DNA of 64,000 bases from Rubinisphaera italica (GCF_007859715.1 NZ_SJPG01000001.1:6404001-6468000), one strand, 5' to 3'. Counted from the stretch's first letter, positions 10,583 to 21,220 are shown. Numbers and translations: made by a program. Notes: generated from the sequence alone by a model not told the origin.

Positions 10583-11359
10583 TCATCGACGCGAAGGCTG
10601 TTGCCCCGATGCGGCCTTGTGGTGCTTACAGTTCTCGTCGTCGCAGCACTTTCCAGCAGCTGCCAGTTTTTGAGCTAATACGTCATGCGTCACGTTCGCG
10701 TTGAAGACTCCAAGCATCACTCCCGGAGGGGCCATGAAAGCGACAACCGGTGTCTGCTGGTTCGTGGGGATCCGCAATTGGTTCAGAAACTTGGCTTCAT
10801 TGGGGTCGGTGGCCATCACGGTCACGACTTCCGTTCGGTTTGAAAACAGCTTGTCGGCCTGAAACTGACGGACGCCAACCGGAATTTCCGTGGACGGTGC
10901 GGGTTGAGCACACAAGACGACGATCTTGCTTTCTTGCAATGCTTTGAGGCAACTTGCCTGTCCCGGCGAAACGATGGCCGCCGTCAGTTGATGTCCGTTG
11001 ACCTTCTGTGGAAAAACGCTGCACACCGCTCCGTTGGGAGCGAGAACGGCGACAGCTGGCATCGGGATTCGCGTTGCGTCAAACCGCTGAATCAGCTCTT
11101 GCTCAGTATCGTCATTGATTTGCACAGGCACGATCACAGCATCCTTACGTCCAGCAAGCGTCGTTTGGATGGTTTTGTGCATTGCCTGAGCGGCAGTATC
11201 GTTACCGCGATAGAACATCACGAAAGCGAACTGATTGTTTCGTGCAGCCGTATCCACAACTTGCTTGGCCGGACTGGCTGCGTGTGCTGAATGTCCGATG
11301 GTTAAAACAGCACTCAGCAACGCGACGGACAATCCAAAAGTTGAAACGATCCTTGTCAT
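10583..11359 (-). CDS. Secreted protein with thioredoxin-like segments and Cys/His-rich tail
   Basis: 258 residues with an N-terminal signal peptide (cleavage plausible after SAHAA near residue 28). The body contains two stretches that look like thioredoxin-fold halves (FAFVMFYRGND...; VVLCAQPAP...) without a CxxC active site. The C-terminus, KCCDDENCKHHK, resembles a soft-metal binding site. It lies between the lipoprotein gene and the ABC permease in the efflux operon, so a periplasmic metal-sensing or scavenging role is a reasonable inference. The fold is not certain. Confidence 0.6.
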   Translation of the reverse strand: MTRIVSTFGLSVALLSAVLTIGHSAHAASPAKQVVDTAARNNQFAFVMFYRGNDTAAQAMHKTIQTTLAGRKDAVIVPVQINDDTEQELIQRFDATRIPMPAVAVLAPNGAVCSVFPQKVNGHQLTAAIVSPGQASCLKALQESKIVVLCAQPAPSTEIPVGVRQFQADKLFSNRTEVVTVMATDPNEAKFLNQLRIPTNQQTPVVAFMAPPGVMLGVFNANVTHDVLAQKLAAAGKCCDDENCKHHKAASGQQPSRR

Positions 11360-11517
11360 TGGGAAACTCCTTTTTCAGTGAAGATTTGAGACTACCGATT
11401 GCAGATTGACGTGAACCTGCCATCGGCGATCCAAGTGGAAGAAATGGTGGCTCTTCGTGATTGAAGAATTGAGATTGCAGATTGACAAATCATCAATCTG
11501 CCATCGGCATTCATCAA

Positions 11518-12039
11518 TTAGTGGTCGTGCCCGTCGTGGTCATGATCGTGCGAGATTGTGCCGCGATATGACTTGCCGTTGATGGACAGCACGAGCTTTG
11601 GTTCGGCTCCTTCTTCATCAAGACGATGCGCGAGTTCCGCATCGTTGGAGATGAATCGTGATGACTTGCCTTGGGGATCATTCGTGTCTGGTGAAGCTGC
11701 CAGCGTGAATTGTTCCGGTTTGCCATCGTGCTTGGCATTGATCGTGACTTCGGTTGCGTCAATCGAAACCTGTTCTGTCGCCGCCCCGTTGAGTACATAG
11801 ATGGTGATTGTCCCGGCGTCTTCATCGTGGAGAATCTCGGCATGATATTCTTCGTTGCCGAGCTCGATCAGGTCGCCATGATGCGGGCCTTCTGATGGAT
11901 GCGCGTGACCGGCATGAGCATCAACAGTATTCGGCGGGCCAGACGTGGCGGTATCCGTTGAAGATTTGTCCGAGCATCCAGCGATGACCAATACGGTTGC
12001 CATCAAGAAAAACGTCGTAAAAGTAGTTGGTGTTTTCAT
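11518..12039 (-). CDS. His-rich lipoprotein of the efflux operon
   Basis: The start is taken at the ATG at 12039, preceded by GGAGA, rather than an upstream ATG at 12111. 173 residues. A lipoprotein signal with lipobox VIAGC is followed by HAGHAHPSEGPHH, then a small beta-rich domain (about 45-165) and a terminal HDHDHDGHDH tail. It is probably anchored in the envelope and binds Zn, Cu or Ni with its His clusters, acting as a chaperone for the adjacent pump. No named family recognised. Confidence 0.7.
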   Translation of the reverse strand: MKTPTTFTTFFLMATVLVIAGCSDKSSTDTATSGPPNTVDAHAGHAHPSEGPHHGDLIELGNEEYHAEILHDEDAGTITIYVLNGAATEQVSIDATEVTINAKHDGKPEQFTLAASPDTNDPQGKSSRFISNDAELAHRLDEEGAEPKLVLSINGKSYRGTISHDHDHDGHDH

Positions 12040-12185
12040 CTCATTCTCCAGAGTTGGGGTTACTAATTCAGAGGGTTGTTTAGATTTGGTGATGAGCTTG
12101 CAGCAGTGCAAATCGGCAAACTGCTATGTCTTGGCTTGTCTTGATCAGTTTTTGTTACAGAGGATGAAGTCGGACTTGTTACTCA

Positions 12186-15100
12186 TCACTGGGCAGCAGG
12201 AGCGGTCACGGGTTCAGTGGTCTCCGTCGTCCCGGACGAAGAAGGATTGGTTTTATGAGCGAAATGCTCCTCGTCAGCTTCCACAACGAGGGCAACATCT
12301 GTATGAGATTCATTAACAACTCGTTCGGCTTCCTTCAGGCCGATCAACCAGAACAGGGCCGGGTGAACGAAGAAGTCGAGTAGTGTGGAACTGATCAATC
12401 CTCCCAGGATCACAGTAGCCACGGGATAAAGAATTTCTTTCCCCGGCTCACCCGCCGCCAGAACAAGTGGGACCAGCCCGATGCCGGTTGTCAGTGCCGT
12501 CATCAACACAGGAGCCAAGCGTTCCAGTCCAGCACGGACGATCATTTCTTTCGTCCAGCTTTCGCCTTCGTACTTGACCAGATGCAGGTAGTGATTGAGC
12601 AGCAGAATTCCGTTGCGAGTCGCGATGCCAGCCAGCGAGATAAAGCCGACCATCGCTGCTACGGTCAGTGTCTGCCCGGTAATCACCAGTGCAACAACAG
12701 AGCCGATGAAGGCCATCGGCAGAGCCATCATCACTTGCAAAGAGAGATTGACCGAACGGAACATTGTGAACAAAACAAGAAACACGCCGATCATCGACAC
12801 AGCGAATAAAGCCCCAATAATTCGCGATGCCGATTGTTGGCTTTCGAACTGACCGCTGTATTCAACGAAGTATCCGGGGGGCAACGATTCAACGACCGGA
12901 CGAACTCGCTTTTGAATGTCCTGCACGACATCAACCACACCGCGATCCGAGACATTGCATTGCAGCACAATTCGACGTCTCACATTTTCACGATTGACCG
13001 TGTTGGGACCACCTGATTCGTAAATCTTGGCAACCGCCTCTAAAGGGAGTTTGCCTCCATCTTCCATGTCGATTGTCAATCGCCGAAGCGATTGCATGTT
13101 CTCGCGGTAATTTTCGTCCAACCGAATCAGCAAGTCGAATGTTCGCTGGCCAATAAGAACTTCCGAAACGACCTGCCCGTTCATTGCCGTTTCAATGAAT
13201 TCATTGACTTCCACGGGCGTCAGCCCATAAAGCAGCAACTGATCGCGGTCCAACTCGATGCGGAGTTGAGGAATCGTGACCTGCGGCTCGACAAGCAAGT
13301 CCTTAACTCCTGGCACGGCCTGCATCGCGGCTTTCATTTCTTCTGCTTTACGTCGTAGCGTATCCAAGTCATCGCCATAAATCTTGATGCCAATTTGCGC
13401 TTTCACGCCGGACAGCATGTGCGAAATCAAATGAGCGATCGGCTGCTCCACAGCAGTGACAATCCCGGGAATGTCGGCCATCGCCTCGCGAATTTCTTCC
13501 AGTTGTTCCTCACGCGATCGTGGTGACTCCGGATCGAGTTCCAGAATCAATTCACTCATATTCACACCTTCAGCATGTTCATCGAGTTCAGCTCGACCGG
13601 TTCGGCGAACAAACTTGACGATGTCATCAATCTCCTGAATCCGCTGCTCAACGCGTTGGCCAATCTCGTTCGATGTTTCGAGTGACGTTCCCGGCGGCAG
13701 CACGACATTCAGTTGGACGGCACCCTCGTTGAATGGCGGTAGAAAGTCACGATCCAGTCGCGTCACGAACAACGCCGCCAACCCAACCAAGACAGCGGTC
13801 ACGGCCAGATTGAATCGCGGGACGAGCAAACTGAAGCGAATCACTTTGTCACCAGCCCACTTGATCCCTCGCAGAATGAAGCCATCTTTCTCGTGTTCCA
13901 CCAGTTTGCGGCGACCGAGTAACCAGTACGAAAGCACCGGAGTCACCGTGAGTGAAACAAGCAGTGAGGACAGAATCGAAACGATGTAGGCCACACCGAG
14001 CGGGGCGAACAAGCGGCCTTCCATTCCCGACAATGCAAACAGTGGGACGAAGACCAAAATGACGATCATCGTGCCAAACACGATGGAGTTGCGAATTTCA
14101 ACGCTGGCTTGAAAGACAACCAGTAGCGGGTTCTTAGGATTGGTCGCACCACGATTCTCCTTCAATCGCCGGAAGATGTTCTCCACATCTACGATCGCAT
14201 CGTCCACCAATTCGCCAATGGCGACAGCAAGACCCCCCAGCGTCATCGTGTTGATTGAGAGATCGAAAAATGAAAACACGATTGCGGTCATCACCAAGGA
14301 CAATGGGATCGCCGTCAACGTGATGAGCGTCGTGCGAAAATTCATCAGGAACAGGAACAGAATGATGACGACCAGAATTCCGCCATCGCGTAGCGCTTCC
14401 ACGACGTTTTCAATGGCTCGGTCAATGAACGACTTCTGTGTATAAAGAGGCTCGATTCGTAGGTCATTCGGCAGCGAAGGTCGTAGATCGTCGATTGCGG
14501 CCATCACATCATCCGTTACTCGTCGCGTGTCGGCTCCAGGTTGTTTGTTAATCGTGAGGATGACCGCCGGGCCGCCTGAGAATTCGCCTGCTTCATTGCG
14601 AACAAAGGCGGCGCTGTCACCACGTTTGACCTGCGGTCCTTCGACAACACGAGCAATTTGTGCGAGCGCAATGGGCCTGCCTTCACGCATCGTGACGACA
14701 ACTTTCTGCAAGTCTTCAATCGACTGCACGCGACCTAATGCCCGAACCAGTAGTTCATTCGGTCCCTGTTCATCGAGATAGCCCCCCGTCGCGTTCTCGT
14801 TGCTGTTTTGAACGGCCTGTTTGACTTCATGTAGCGAGACGCCGTAACGCAGCATCGCATCGGGATCAACCAACACCTGAAATTGCTTGCGGCCGCCGCC
14901 CATCGTGAAGACTTGCGAAACGCCGGGAATTGTTAGCAGTCGCTGCCGTACAACCCAGTCTCCAAGCGTTCGCAGTTCGAGAGGTTCGGTTTCGCCGTCC
15001 TCACTCCACATACCCAGCATCAAAATCTGGCCCATGATGGATGAAATCGGAGCCAACGTCGGGCTAACGCCTTCCGGCATGCGTTCCTGCACAAGTTGCA

Positions 15101-15440
15101 GACGTTCGTTAACGATTTGACGATCGTTGTAAATGTCTGTCCCCCAATCGAACTCAACGTAGACCACGGAAATGCCGACGCCAGACGAACTGCGAACAGC
15201 TTGCACACCGTTCGCGCCGTTCATCGTTGTTTCGATAGGAAAAGTGATCAGCGTTTCGACTTCTTCAGGAGCAAGTCCAGGCGCTTCCGTCATGATCACC
15301 ACACGCGGACGGTTCAAATCGGGAAAGACATCGATTTGCGACTGCGTCGTCTGCCATGTGCCGTATCCCACGAGGAACAAAGCCGCAGCGATGACCAGCA
15401 GTCGCTGTCGGAGAGCGAATCGAATAATTGAATTTAACAT
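12186..15440 (-). CDS. Heavy-metal efflux RND transporter (CusA/CzcA family)
   Basis: 1084 residues, slightly longer than the usual about 1040. Twelve-span RND layout with two large periplasmic loops. The conserved proton-relay segment in the fourth span reads GELVDDAIVDVENIFRRL. The N-terminal ALRQRLLVI and DVFPDLNRP motifs are typical of metal pumps. It exports a monovalent or divalent heavy metal across both membranes with the adaptor encoded 12 bases upstream and the TolC-type channel further upstream. The extra length is a hydrophilic His/Glu-containing C-terminal tail. Confidence 0.95.
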   Translation of the reverse strand: MLNSIIRFALRQRLLVIAAALFLVGYGTWQTTQSQIDVFPDLNRPRVVIMTEAPGLAPEEVETLITFPIETTMNGANGVQAVRSSSGVGISVVYVEFDWGTDIYNDRQIVNERLQLVQERMPEGVSPTLAPISSIMGQILMLGMWSEDGETEPLELRTLGDWVVRQRLLTIPGVSQVFTMGGGRKQFQVLVDPDAMLRYGVSLHEVKQAVQNSNENATGGYLDEQGPNELLVRALGRVQSIEDLQKVVVTMREGRPIALAQIARVVEGPQVKRGDSAAFVRNEAGEFSGGPAVILTINKQPGADTRRVTDDVMAAIDDLRPSLPNDLRIEPLYTQKSFIDRAIENVVEALRDGGILVVIILFLFLMNFRTTLITLTAIPLSLVMTAIVFSFFDLSINTMTLGGLAVAIGELVDDAIVDVENIFRRLKENRGATNPKNPLLVVFQASVEIRNSIVFGTMIVILVFVPLFALSGMEGRLFAPLGVAYIVSILSSLLVSLTVTPVLSYWLLGRRKLVEHEKDGFILRGIKWAGDKVIRFSLLVPRFNLAVTAVLVGLAALFVTRLDRDFLPPFNEGAVQLNVVLPPGTSLETSNEIGQRVEQRIQEIDDIVKFVRRTGRAELDEHAEGVNMSELILELDPESPRSREEQLEEIREAMADIPGIVTAVEQPIAHLISHMLSGVKAQIGIKIYGDDLDTLRRKAEEMKAAMQAVPGVKDLLVEPQVTIPQLRIELDRDQLLLYGLTPVEVNEFIETAMNGQVVSEVLIGQRTFDLLIRLDENYRENMQSLRRLTIDMEDGGKLPLEAVAKIYESGGPNTVNRENVRRRIVLQCNVSDRGVVDVVQDIQKRVRPVVESLPPGYFVEYSGQFESQQSASRIIGALFAVSMIGVFLVLFTMFRSVNLSLQVMMALPMAFIGSVVALVITGQTLTVAAMVGFISLAGIATRNGILLLNHYLHLVKYEGESWTKEMIVRAGLERLAPVLMTALTTGIGLVPLVLAAGEPGKEILYPVATVILGGLISSTLLDFFVHPALFWLIGLKEAERVVNESHTDVALVVEADEEHFAHKTNPSSSGTTETTEPVTAPAAQ

Positions 15441-15452
15441 GGTTTAGCCCTT

Positions 15453-16940
15453 CTAGTGGTTGTGACCAGCATGCGGATCAACTCCGCCGCCAGCCTTATT
15501 CTTGAGGGCCATTTGCATTTGATGAGCACCACGCAGCGCAACGACATCACCAGGAAACAGCGAACCATCGTTGTCAATCACTGCAGAAAACTGGTCGCGG
15601 TACTTGACGTGAACAGGCACGCGATCGAAGTGGTCGCCGTTCTGCTGAAACACGAACGATTCCGCTCCTTCGCGTGAGACCGCATCAACGGGAACGACAA
15701 TCTGATCGGGCCACTGTTCGACCGGCACGCGGAGTTGAAGTCGCTGTCCCGGCAGGTATTTCCATTCCACATACCGATTGCCCTGGTCACGGCGATCCTT
15801 CGTGACTTGATTAGGCAAACGGACATAAAAGTGCAGCGTGCGCGAATCAGTATCAATTGTGTTGGCGAGGTAGGCGATGTCTAATCCCTCGACGACCTGT
15901 GTTTCCGCCCCAGGTTGCTGAAAGATGGCATCGACCGTCCATTCCTGTTCAGATGCTTGCCGAAGCTGGCTCACGTCCTGCTCAAAAGCCATCCCTTCGA
16001 TGAAGAGTTCGTCGTAGTCGGTGAGAATGCTTAGCGTGTCACCTGCGTTGACCGATTGACCTTTGTAAACGTCCAGCTGCTGAAGGATCAGGGGGCCTGT
16101 GTGAGCCTGCGGTATGGGTTGCTGGTAACTTGCCTGATTGATGGTTCGTCGCGTCAGCTTCAGCTCTTCTTCACCGTGGCTGTCAATCGATGGGGCGAAG
16201 ATTTGCAATTCCCGCAATAGTCTTCGTTCACTGGCTATCTGGTCTACCTGGTTGTTCGAGAGTCCATGTAAACGCAACGCTTCACGCTGAGCACGCAGTA
16301 ATGCGGTTAATTTGTCGCGGGCATATTCACGATCCAGCAAGAGTTTTCCCGGGACAGCCCCGCTGCGTGTGACTTCCTTTAGGCGAGTGATCTCTTTTTC
16401 TTCGACTTCCAATTCACCCAGCGTTTTGACGAACTCTGTCTGAGCATTGACAAGGTCTTCGTGCGTGAGGCGAATTTGAAAAAGCAATGTGCCTGGTTCA
16501 ACGGCTTCTCCTTGCACGGCATGAACGTGAGTGATGACACCGGTCATCGGTGTCGCAACTTGAACACGAGTACGACCGGGGCGCTCCACCACAACGGCCG
16601 GAACCGTGATCGACCTACGGAAAGTTTCCAGCTTGATCGGCTGAATGGTCTCGTCCGACAGGCCGATGTTTCGCAGTGCCTGATCCGACAACTCCAACGA
16701 TGTCTCTTCGCTGTGTCCGGCGTGAGCATCGTGGTCATGGCCAGCATGTGGGTCATCCTCGGCGTGAGTTTCCCCCTCACCTGTTTCACCACCGCCACGG
16801 AACGTAGTGACCGTGCTATCGACCCATGATGTGGCTGCCGGGAACCAGCGGCTCCACGTCGCGCCGCCGACAGCTGCGACGATCAGGAGCCCAGCGATCC
16901 AGACCCATGTCATTGGCATTTTAGGTAAACGTATCTTCAT
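15453..16940 (-). CDS. RND efflux periplasmic adaptor with His-rich linker (CusB/CzcB type)
   Basis: The ATG at 16940 is preferred over 17018 because it directly precedes a basic N-terminus and membrane anchor (VWIAGLLIVAAVGGA). About 495 residues. After the anchor comes a His/Asp-rich linker (HAEDDPHAGHDHDAHAGH), then barrel-sandwich hybrid, alpha-hairpin (about 190-265) and beta-barrel domains, ending in DPHAGHNH. It links the pump to the outer-membrane channel and probably hands over metal ions. The gene sits 12 bases before the pump gene. Confidence 0.92.
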   Translation of the reverse strand: MKIRLPKMPMTWVWIAGLLIVAAVGGATWSRWFPAATSWVDSTVTTFRGGGETGEGETHAEDDPHAGHDHDAHAGHSEETSLELSDQALRNIGLSDETIQPIKLETFRRSITVPAVVVERPGRTRVQVATPMTGVITHVHAVQGEAVEPGTLLFQIRLTHEDLVNAQTEFVKTLGELEVEEKEITRLKEVTRSGAVPGKLLLDREYARDKLTALLRAQREALRLHGLSNNQVDQIASERRLLRELQIFAPSIDSHGEEELKLTRRTINQASYQQPIPQAHTGPLILQQLDVYKGQSVNAGDTLSILTDYDELFIEGMAFEQDVSQLRQASEQEWTVDAIFQQPGAETQVVEGLDIAYLANTIDTDSRTLHFYVRLPNQVTKDRRDQGNRYVEWKYLPGQRLQLRVPVEQWPDQIVVPVDAVSREGAESFVFQQNGDHFDRVPVHVKYRDQFSAVIDNDGSLFPGDVVALRGAHQMQMALKNKAGGGVDPHAGHNH

Positions 16941-17151
16941 TGTTCTGTATCCAGCACACGGGAATTCATCCAACCTGCGTGCGATATGCCCCATATTTAG
17001 GAGAAACGCAGCGTTCAACGATCAATCAATCGCAAGGAGAATCTAGCCAAGGAAAAGAGAGCAGCCGGACCGTAAAGCGTGACGTTCAAACCAACGATTC
17101 AATTCGTTGAGAAGATCACCGTCCAGAGACAAACCTTGGTGCGTGGGCTAC

Positions 17152-17613
17152 TTACAGTCGCCAAACCTGAGATATGGCGCGTACAGTCCTCGAACCCATC
17201 AATGGATCTGGGGACGTCTCAGCAGCAGTGTGCAGTGAAAGCAGGCCATCAAAAGCATCGGCATGAGCCGTATCGCTGAGAGCCTGGCACCACATTGAGA
17301 ATCTGAGCATCAATTCGAGGTCATTGCTTCGCGGCACCGAAGTGAAGCTGCAATCTCCTTCACCACAATCATCGTGATGTCGACCGTCATGCTCGTGATC
17401 GCAGTCGCCAGCGAGTTCTTCACCTGGCGAACCACTCTCGTGATCATGGTCATGTTCACCGTGCGAGCAGTCGTCCTTCGCTTCAGCAGAAGCCACAACA
17501 GCCAGCCCAGACTCATGCGAATCACAGGAGTGGGTATGGTGCGCACAACATCCCAGTATCGCGTGAAACGCGACTGCCGCCGTCGTCAGGATGGTGATGA
17601 TGCTGTGAAACAT
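17152..17613 (-). CDS. Secreted His/Cys/Asp-rich metal-binding protein
   Basis: 153 residues: a hydrophobic N-terminal export signal (TAAVAFHAILGCC), then a long stretch very rich in His, Asp, Glu and Cys (CCAHHTHSCDSHE, HGEHDHDHESG, CDHEHDGRHHDDCGEGDC). Such composition indicates metal binding in the periplasm or at the surface. It sits between the TolC and adaptor genes on the same strand. No family name applied. It may be a buffer or chaperone feeding the pump; this is inferred from composition and position. Confidence 0.7.
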   Translation of the reverse strand: MFHSIITILTTAAVAFHAILGCCAHHTHSCDSHESGLAVVASAEAKDDCSHGEHDHDHESGSPGEELAGDCDHEHDGRHHDDCGEGDCSFTSVPRSNDLELMLRFSMWCQALSDTAHADAFDGLLSLHTAAETSPDPLMGSRTVRAISQVWRL

Positions 17614-17873
17614 AGTTTTGTGGAAATGTTAGTACTGCCTAATAGTTACTTATACAGTTTATATCGGTTATTCGGCATCTCGTCTACAGCGATTTATAGC
17701 GATTTATGACTGGTCGTCCACACGGCAGCTTACGTGGAGAATGGCAATTATTTGATTGACACTACTTTTGGGAGAGAAAATTGCTGGCTGAGGACGTCAT
17801 CCAAACTGTAAAGTTTTCATTTCAATTGAAAGTGTCGTCCATTCGACACTCTCGTTTTCAAGACAACTCGTTC

Positions 17874-19391
17874 CTATTGACCACTCAGAGCTTGTCCTCG
17901 CAAGTCGTCGCCAACATCATAGGTGACGACATTCGACAAGCCGCCAGTCAGCAACAGCCCGTCGATTTTGGCGTTCGCTTGAGCGAGTCGGGCCATCGCG
18001 GCAACATAATTGAGATTGGCATCGAAGTAAGCCCGGCGAGTCGTCAGCACTCGCAGGAAGTCAAACTCTCCGGCGTCGCGAGCTTCCTGCATGAGTTTCA
18101 GTGTTTCCTCAGCCTTCGGAAGAATCAGTGCTTCGTATTGTCGCACCGTCGCTTGTGCGATGTTGTACTCTTTCATGACCAGAGCAAGTTCTCGCTGGAT
18201 GCGTTGTTGAATCCGTTTAACGTTCTGTGTCGCCGCGCAGTATTCCGCATAGGCAGCTCGAATGTTGCCTTGATTCTTATTGTAGACCGGTATCGGCAAA
18301 CCGACTTGCACGTTGGCAAATGCGTCACCAGTTGCGTCGTCTCGTCCAACCCCAAATTGCGCTGTGACGTTCGGGACAGGTTGAACTTTCTGCCGTCGAA
18401 GATTTGTCCTTGCTCGGTCGACACGTGCTTGAGCGGCAGATAACTGTGGACTCCTCGCCATTATTTTTGCAAGCTCAGCTTCCGCATTACGCGAATCGAA
18501 CGCTGCATTCAGTTCACCAACCAATCGTGTTGTTCCAAGGTCGGAAACACCCGCTAATGCAGCCAACTCATTCAGAGCCGCAGCTAGCTCGAACTCAGCC
18601 TGTTGAATCGAAAGATCGACTTCGTTGAGCTGAATCTCTGACTGCAACACGTCCGGTCGTGTGCCGACCAGGGCATCAATCCGCTCCTCAGAGATCGTCA
18701 CGCCTTCCCTGGCAACGCTACGAAAATCGCGAGCGAGTTCAAGTCGCTTCTGTGCGGCCAACGCATCATAGAACGCCAGTCGAATGTCCGTCCGTACGCG
18801 TTGCCGCTGCGTTTCGATCTGCCAATTCATCGCGTTGATATCGTGTCCGATGACCTGCCGATTCCACGCGAGTTTGTCGCCTCGCACGAAGGTTTGTGAT
18901 ACGAAGGCACCGTGCAATCCACCTGCTCCCTCGTTGCCGATCTCTTCACCGAAATAGCCGATGGTCGGGTTTGGCTTGAGTCCCACCTGAGTCCGGATCC
19001 CACCGGCGCGAGCGGAGGCAGCACGGGCCTGTTGAATCGCCGGATTGTTTGCCAATGCCAACTGTTCAATCTCTTCAAGCGTCAATCCCACTTCACTGGA
19101 AACGATTTCCTCAGCTTCAATGGGGATGGCCAACTGAACGGAATCTTCCTGAGAAACCTCATCCAATTCGGCTGCTTCCTCATTCTGATACGCGACCGTT
19201 TGTAACGGTGGTGACGCATCGCGTTGTTTAGGTTCCGAGATCTCATTAGGCGTCTGAGTATTGTAAGACAGGGAATCACCTGGCACTGCGGAATTAGTAC
19301 TGGCAGCATGATACCGCGACACTGAACAGCCAGCGTTCAGAAGCAACACCGTGGATAATGCGAGCACGACATTCTGATTAAGGAAACACAT
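17874..19391 (-). CDS. TolC-family outer-membrane efflux protein (CusC/CzcC type)
   Basis: 505 residues. A lipoprotein-like signal ([11 protein letters not shown]) and a low-complexity region of about 80 residues come before the TolC core. The core has two duplicated helical hairpins ([20 protein letters not shown] and, in the second half, [18 protein letters not shown]). It forms the outer-membrane exit duct for the metal pump. Only one such gene is present for two pump/adaptor pairs, so the duct may be shared. Confidence 0.92.
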   Translation of the reverse strand: MCFLNQNVVLALSTVLLLNAGCSVSRYHAASTNSAVPGDSLSYNTQTPNEISEPKQRDASPPLQTVAYQNEEAAELDEVSQEDSVQLAIPIEAEEIVSSEVGLTLEEIEQLALANNPAIQQARAASARAGGIRTQVGLKPNPTIGYFGEEIGNEGAGGLHGAFVSQTFVRGDKLAWNRQVIGHDINAMNWQIETQRQRVRTDIRLAFYDALAAQKRLELARDFRSVAREGVTISEERIDALVGTRPDVLQSEIQLNEVDLSIQQAEFELAAALNELAALAGVSDLGTTRLVGELNAAFDSRNAEAELAKIMARSPQLSAAQARVDRARTNLRRQKVQPVPNVTAQFGVGRDDATGDAFANVQVGLPIPVYNKNQGNIRAAYAEYCAATQNVKRIQQRIQRELALVMKEYNIAQATVRQYEALILPKAEETLKLMQEARDAGEFDFLRVLTTRRAYFDANLNYVAAMARLAQANAKIDGLLLTGGLSNVVTYDVGDDLRGQALSGQ

Positions 19392-19458
19392 GGCAATCTT
19401 TCTGAGAGCGGTTTTGTATCATTCTGAGCAAGTCTATTCTTCCTGTCACGAAAGATGA

Positions 19459-19866
19459 CTAGATCAACAGACGCATACCGAGATTCAGAAATTGCTGCGT
19501 GGGAACCTGAGGTTGCAGGACTGGAAAGAGATCAGAAGTCAGCTTGTGCTCGGGAGAAACGTTATGCGATGCGTAGCCCGCAAAACCTTTCTTGACAAAC
19601 TCCGTAGAATTGTCTGCGACGGAATGAAATACGAATCCACTGCAAAACAGGCACTTGCCATCAGGTGAATGACCGTCGTCAGAGGGGATAGATTCCTGCT
19701 GCGGCAACGGATGCTGGCAGCAGGAGCAAGCTTGTGCGACCTGAGAATTCACATCGAATGCGCTGTCGCTGTTTGTCGGCGTCATGTTGATGGCACAGCA
19801 CGGAACGACTGATTGAACAGTCATTAAGGCAGCCAAAAACAAAGTTGTGACAGAACAGAGTGACAC
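19459..19866 (-). CDS. Small secreted Cys-rich protein
   Basis: 135 residues from GTG at 19866, chosen because AAGGA lies 7 bases upstream. A signal sequence (TTLFLAALMTVQSVVPCC) is followed by CSCCQHPLPQ and CLFCSGFVF. The Cys/His pairs suggest soft-metal binding. It lies first in the transcription order ahead of the TolC gene, a position mirrored by the Cys-rich gene ahead of the other adaptor. Family unknown. Confidence 0.6.
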   Translation of the reverse strand: MSLCSVTTLFLAALMTVQSVVPCCAINMTPTNSDSAFDVNSQVAQACSCCQHPLPQQESIPSDDGHSPDGKCLFCSGFVFHSVADNSTEFVKKGFAGYASHNVSPEHKLTSDLFPVLQPQVPTQQFLNLGMRLLI

Positions 19867-19923
19867 CGGGACATCCTTGTGGTGAAAGTCGTGATTGATG
19901 CTGATTGTGCGGGTTGGTTTGGA

Positions 19924-19961
19924 AAACCTACATTTCTTGACCGCAATGGTCCTTTAGGTTT
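19924..19961. promoter_or_regulatory. Nested dyad, possible operator ahead of the efflux operon
   Basis: AAACCTA at 19924-19930 pairs with TAGGTTT at 19955-19961, and inside it GACC-N5-GGTC forms a second dyad. It lies 58 bases upstream of the first gene of the TolC/RND operon, inside a 330-base stretch (19867-20197) in which I see no gene. Dyads in such positions are often bound by MerR- or CsoR-type metal regulators, but no regulator gene is in this window. Confidence 0.25.
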
Positions 19962-20197
19962 ATCGACTTGAAACGCACGTAACGCCTGTTCTGATTGAAG
20001 TGCCGGTGCAAGCGGTAAAATCGGCATAAAGTGCCTTTTGTCGTTTCGCTAATCAAACAATACGGCTGTCATAAAGAAACGCCCACAACAAACACTTTGC
20101 GCACAGCCCTCAGCACCCGTAACCCTTTCTTCGCAAGCTGTGGAGCGGTTGCACATGCCATCTAAGTCTTGCCGCCACCCTCTTTTCGCTCTACGTT

Positions 20198-20824
20198 TTA
20201 TCCTCTTTTTTCATCCGTTTCCTGATGACCAGATTCCTGCTTTGTCTCGGCGAGTATCCTGATGCCGCCCTTAAGAACGACCGTAGCAATGAGAATACCG
20301 GTGACTAAGTCGGGAACTTGTGACCCTGTCCACAAGACCAATGCTCCCGAGATGATGACACCGATGTTTGCGATGACATCGTTCGCCGAGAAGATGTACG
20401 AGGCGCGAAAATTGACGTCACCTCTTTTGTGTTTGGAGATCATCTTCAAGCAGATCGCATTCGCGACGAGGGCCACCCCGCCGACTACCATCATCGCAAA
20501 ACCGATTGGCTCACCGTCTCCGAAGAAACGGCGAGCGGCTTCGATCAGGATCCCAAAGCCGAGTACAATTTGTAGCACGCCACTTGCGGTCGCGGCTTTG
20601 AGACGGATGCCTGATCCCCTGCCGATGGCGTACAAACTGATCGCGTAGACGCTGGCATCGGCCAGCATGTCGAGCGAGTCGGCAAGCAACCCGGTCGAAC
20701 CGGCAAGTAACCCCGCAATCACTTCTGCAATAAACATCGTCGCGTTGATCGCCAACACGATGCGCAGGGTCGATCGTTGCTGATCATTCACCGCGTCAAA
20801 TTCGCATCCACAGTCGTCGGTCAT
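20198..20824 (-). CDS. Short cation diffusion facilitator (CDF superfamily)
   Basis: About 208 residues from the ATG at 20824, three bases after the stop of the preceding lipoprotein gene. Five or six membrane spans. It has metal-site-like motifs LADSLDMLADA (Asp-x3-Asp in place of the usual His-x3-Asp) and SANDVIANIG, and an N-terminal DDCGCEFD. It lacks the long C-terminal cytosolic domain of full-length CDF proteins, so it is a short relative. It probably moves Zn-like cations. Last gene of the second pump operon. Confidence 0.85.
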   Translation of the reverse strand: MTDDCGCEFDAVNDQQRSTLRIVLAINATMFIAEVIAGLLAGSTGLLADSLDMLADASVYAISLYAIGRGSGIRLKAATASGVLQIVLGFGILIEAARRFFGDGEPIGFAMMVVGGVALVANAICLKMISKHKRGDVNFRASYIFSANDVIANIGVIISGALVLWTGSQVPDLVTGILIATVVLKGGIRILAETKQESGHQETDEKRG

Positions 20825-20826
20825 CA

Positions 20827-21192
20827 CTACTCCGTCGGTTTCGGTGGTTGTTCACCGAACTTCGCTTCGTAGCGCGCCGCGAATTTCTCGAAGTTCTCCG
20901 GGTGACATTCAAAGCACTGCGATTCAGGTCGGCTGTGTTCTTCGCACCAGTCGCCTTTCGCTTTGAAGTCGGCGACCAGGGACGTCATACACAACGCACA
21001 TTCCTTTTCAGGGACACCATGTTCAACGCACCACCAACCACTGTGATCGTGCGAGGCGTGTTCTTCGCTTTCGTGATCGTGGTCCTCGTGTTCTTCGGTA
21101 CCCACCGTATCGGTATTGGAACTACAGCCGGTCATGCCGACCGTTGTGAATCCGAGCATCGCCACAAACATCATTCCATAAATCAAACGCAT
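20827..21192 (-). CDS. Lipoprotein with paired HGVPE-type Cys motifs
   Basis: The ATG at 21192 is chosen for its GGAGA ribosome-binding site. 121 residues: lipobox MTGC, a His/Glu-rich linker (HEDHDHESEEHASHDH), then two related metal-type motifs, WCVEHGVPEKECALC and WCEEHSRPESQCFEC. The same C-x2-H-x-x-P-E-x2-C-x2-C pattern occurs in the adaptor encoded upstream. It probably binds soft metal at the membrane surface and passes it to the RND complex; that role is inferred. Confidence 0.7.
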   Translation of the reverse strand: MRLIYGMMFVAMLGFTTVGMTGCSSNTDTVGTEEHEDHDHESEEHASHDHSGWWCVEHGVPEKECALCMTSLVADFKAKGDWCEEHSRPESQCFECHPENFEKFAARYEAKFGEQPPKPTE

Positions 21193-21220
21193 TGCAGATT
21201 CTCCTTGCAATCAACTTTCC